A program made the translations under genes and the position numbers. DNA of 64,000 nt from Sabellastarte sp. h YS-2021 (taxonomy: Eukaryota > Annelida > Polychaeta > Sabellida > Sabellidae). Shown piece by piece: positions 61,941 through 64,000 of this stretch. Below the pieces are notes generated by a model that saw only the letters and a list, made by a program, of their open reading frames with translations, ran no database searches and was not told the DNA's origin. Location: contig OZ024929.1 of the NCBI GenBank assembly GCA_964017235.1, positions 66,187,603-66,251,602 on the forward strand, in the 5' to 3' direction. The number at the start of each line of letters is the position of its first letter. The stretch's first letter is position 1.

Positions 61941-63667
61941 TCTCCACCACTTTGCCCAAGATGGCTGCTGGTGGGAAGGCATAAGGATCCAGATCTTCCA
62001 TGATAGACAGTGTGCATCCACTGCCCATGCCTGGGGATCTGGAACTGGTGACACAAACTGTGGTAGTTTGTTGTTGAATCTGGTGGCAAACAGGTCCACT
62101 TGTGGCTGGTGCCACTGGGAGCATATAGCTTTGAAAACCTCTGGGTGAAGGGACCATTCCGTTTGAATGGTCTGGCCAAGTCTGGATAGCTTGTCTGCTA
62201 TCACGTTCAGCCGGCCGGGGATGTGACGTGCCTTGAGAGTACCTGTTTCTCCACAGTAGGGCACACAGGGAGCCCGACTTCATCTCCCCCCTCTTTGTTG
62301 ATATAGGCAACCACTGTTGTGTTGTCTGTGGCTACCAGGACTATGTTGTTTAAACAGAGGTCTTGGAACTCTTTTAAGGCCAGAAAGACCGCTTTTAGTT
62401 CCAAGTGATTTATGTGCAACTTGCTTTCTGGAACTGACCAGGTTCCCCTTGCGGTGCGTTCGTTTAAGTGAGCGCCCCACCCTTCTTTTGATGCATCTGT
62501 AAATATCTGCAGAGCATGTTTTAGTGGGTGTAATGGTTGACCTGTAAGAACATTGCTTTCCTCCAGCCACCACTTTAAGTGGGGGTGGAGCAACCTGGGA
62601 ACGGGTATCACCTTTTCTAGTGATTCTGGTACTCTCCAGTTGTTTTTCAAGTGCCACTGTATGGGTCTCATATGAAGTCGACCTAGATGGGCTTGCTTTT
62701 CTGTGGCTGTTAGAAGTCCTATGAGGGACATGAACTGCCGGACCGGGCACACCGGACCAGACAGAATTGACAATATCTTGTCTGTTAAGGTCTGCCAACG
62801 CTCTGGTGTGGGTCTGACCTTGCCCTCCCTGAGGTCGAACTGGTAACCTACGAAGTTGAAAACCTGTTTTTGCTCCAGTTCTGACTTCTCCTTGTTCACC
62901 AGCTAACCTAGTTCTCGACAGAGAGCTACCAAGGTCTGTGTATGCTGGAGACAAGTTTGGTGGGATGTGGCTCTCACCAACCAGTCGTCTAGGTACTGGT
63001 GGATTCTTATACCCTTCTGCAAAGCCATCAGTTTGACCTCTTTGGCCACCACTGTGAACTCCATGGGTGCTGTGGACAGACCAAAGGGTAGAGCTTTGAA
63101 CTGGTAGGACTGACCCTGGATGTGAAAACGCATGTACTTCCTGGACTGGCTGTGAATTGGTATATGGAAGTATGCGTCCTTGAAGTCTATGGAGGTGACC
63201 CACTCCCCTAGCTGTAGGGAGGTCCTTATTATCTCTGGGGTCTCCATTTTGAACGACTCTGTGTTTAGAAAGGTGTTCAAGGTGCTCAGGTCCAGGATAG
63301 GTCTCCACCGGTTGTTGGGTTTGGGTACCAAAAATAGCTGGTTGTAAAAACCCAGTGAGTTTTGGTTTGCTACCAGTTCCACTGCATTTTTCAGCTGATA
63401 CAGTGTCTCCAGAAGATGGGACTGTCTTTGTGGGTTGACATAGTTGCTTATGACCGTTGGTGACCTGGTTAGGTTGGGTCTGAACCGGAAGGGGAGGGTG
63501 TAACCCTCTCTCAGTATTGTGAATACTTTTGGACTCGAACCCAGAGCTTCCCACTTCTCCCAAAATTGCTGTAACCTTGCCCCTACAGGTGGATTTATGG
63601 CAACAGTTGGGACATTTATGACAGTATTTGCAGAACTCAAGTGACCTACACAGGAAACATCATTCAC
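61905..63667 (-). pseudogene. DIRS reverse transcriptase-RNase H, B5 (one nonsense codon, one frameshift)
   Basis: RT motifs PKPNNRWRPILDLSTLN, SIDFKDAYFHIPIH, LPFGLSTAPMEFT and YLDDWLV are intact in 62903-63667. TAG at 62900-62902 replaces the Trp of LGW. RNase H follows in the same frame (IFTDASKEGWGAHL, LELKAVFLAL, VATDNTTVVAYI) to about 62250, where a frameshift moves the rest (ARHIPGRLNVIADKLSRLG) to another frame, ending in the connector near 61905. Apart from these two lesions it is close to intact. Confidence 0.92.
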
Positions 63668-64000
63668 ATGCTTTATTTCTGTATTACGGTAACAATAATT
63701 ATAACGCCTGGAAGTATGCGTCCTTGAAGTCTATGGAGGTGACCCACTCCCCTAGCCGTCGTAGTCAGGGATCTGATGCCAGCCCATGAAGGATCTGACC
63801 CCTCTGATAGTCTCCCTGTAATTGGCATCTTCAGAGAGGTCCTGGTCAGTTGAATCTTCCGGCAGTTCACCCTGGATGTTGACACTAGTTGGTGAAGCCG
63901 GTTCTCCATCCATCTCTGCCTCACTCTCAGATTCACCGGCAAACTCATCAGGTCGTAAACTGGGAAGTGACTGGTTCAACTGCGTAGAATCAATACCGGT
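63668..64000 (-). pseudogene. DIRS gag C-terminal fragment, B5, at window end
   Basis: 63752-63979 is open and encodes an acidic stretch (DEFAGESESEAEMDGEPASP, DSTDQDLSEDANYRETIRGV) ending RSFMGWHQIPD, which matches B4 gag. It is followed by a 48-bp copy of RT sequence (63710-63757) and short DNA with no counterpart (63660-63710), so gag and RT are not joined as in family A. Confidence 0.75.

Larger units (their letters stand above)
60000..64000 (-). mobile_element. DIRS retrotransposon B5, family B, truncated by window end
   Basis: Left inverted repeat about 60036-60215, internal complementary region 60274-60362, recombinase, RT-RNase H, and part of gag at the right edge. The right inverted repeat lies outside the window. 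Every gene carries a few disabling changes (nonsense codons, an 11-bp duplication, a frameshift) but the sequence is otherwise well preserved. Confidence 0.92.

Noticed and set aside
61943-62179. N-terminal part of the 396-codon frame at 60989-62179
   Set aside because: It overlaps the RT-RNase H connector out of frame. The recombinase similarity begins only around 61940.
62280-63563. 427-codon minus-strand frame overlapping B5 RT
   Set aside because: It lies in another frame across the RT-RNase H coding region and has no domain signature; a shadow.

Overview
This is animal nuclear DNA, gene-poor and packed with transposable elements. The mixture of DIRS-type tyrosine-recombinase retrotransposons, PIF/Harbinger DNA transposons, a Tx1-like L1 LINE, L2/CR1-like LINE debris, a tRNA-derived SINE and dispersed 139-156 bp tandem repeats suits a marine lophotrochozoan, most likely a bivalve or other mollusc. 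That assignment is inference; no species is claimed.

The only host gene I can support is an ABCA-type ABC transporter on the minus strand. Three consecutive exons with matching splice phases lie at 51184-51276, 45087-45226 and 31844-31947. They encode the stretch just after the second nucleotide-binding fold through the conserved C-terminal regulatory segment. The introns between them are 5.9 and 13.1 kb and are filled with mobile DNA. The preceding exons and the terminal exon were not found.

Layout. 1-12237: a 155-bp satellite array broken by a decayed DIRS element (family C, 28-5034) and an L2-like LINE fragment (5437-10647), which itself carries a nested Tx1-like L1 (5714-10067) with a 15-bp target duplication. 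12338-14220: a tRNA-SINE and a DIRS relic. 14357-19636: an autonomous Harbinger (H1) nested inside a smaller Harbinger-like element. 20742-22737: an internally deleted DIRS (family B). 22745-24865: chained satellites ending in hairpins. 24881-31190: a structurally complete DIRS element (A1) with open gag, RT-RNase H and recombinase frames. 32510-35652: three more tandem arrays. 35952-42152: a second, frameshifted family A DIRS (A2). 43262-44151: another hairpin-ended array. About 46000-49918: rearranged family B DIRS pieces. 52365-52405: a 5S-rRNA-like segment. 53390-58326: a second Harbinger (H2). 59345-59960: LINE debris. 60000-64000: a family B DIRS running off the window.

How the parts work together. 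Each Harbinger encodes a DDE transposase and a Myb/SANT-like DNA-binding partner in convergent orientation. Each of the three Myb-side termini carries the same perfect 16-bp palindrome exactly 124 bp from the end. DIRS elements make a circular DNA intermediate, using terminal inverted repeats plus an internal complementary region that copies the circle junction, and integrate with a tyrosine recombinase instead of a DDE integrase. Three DIRS families here keep a nearly identical junction core and, where that part is present, an A-rich/G-run purine tract after the recombinase gene. All seven DIRS-derived loci lie in the same orientation.
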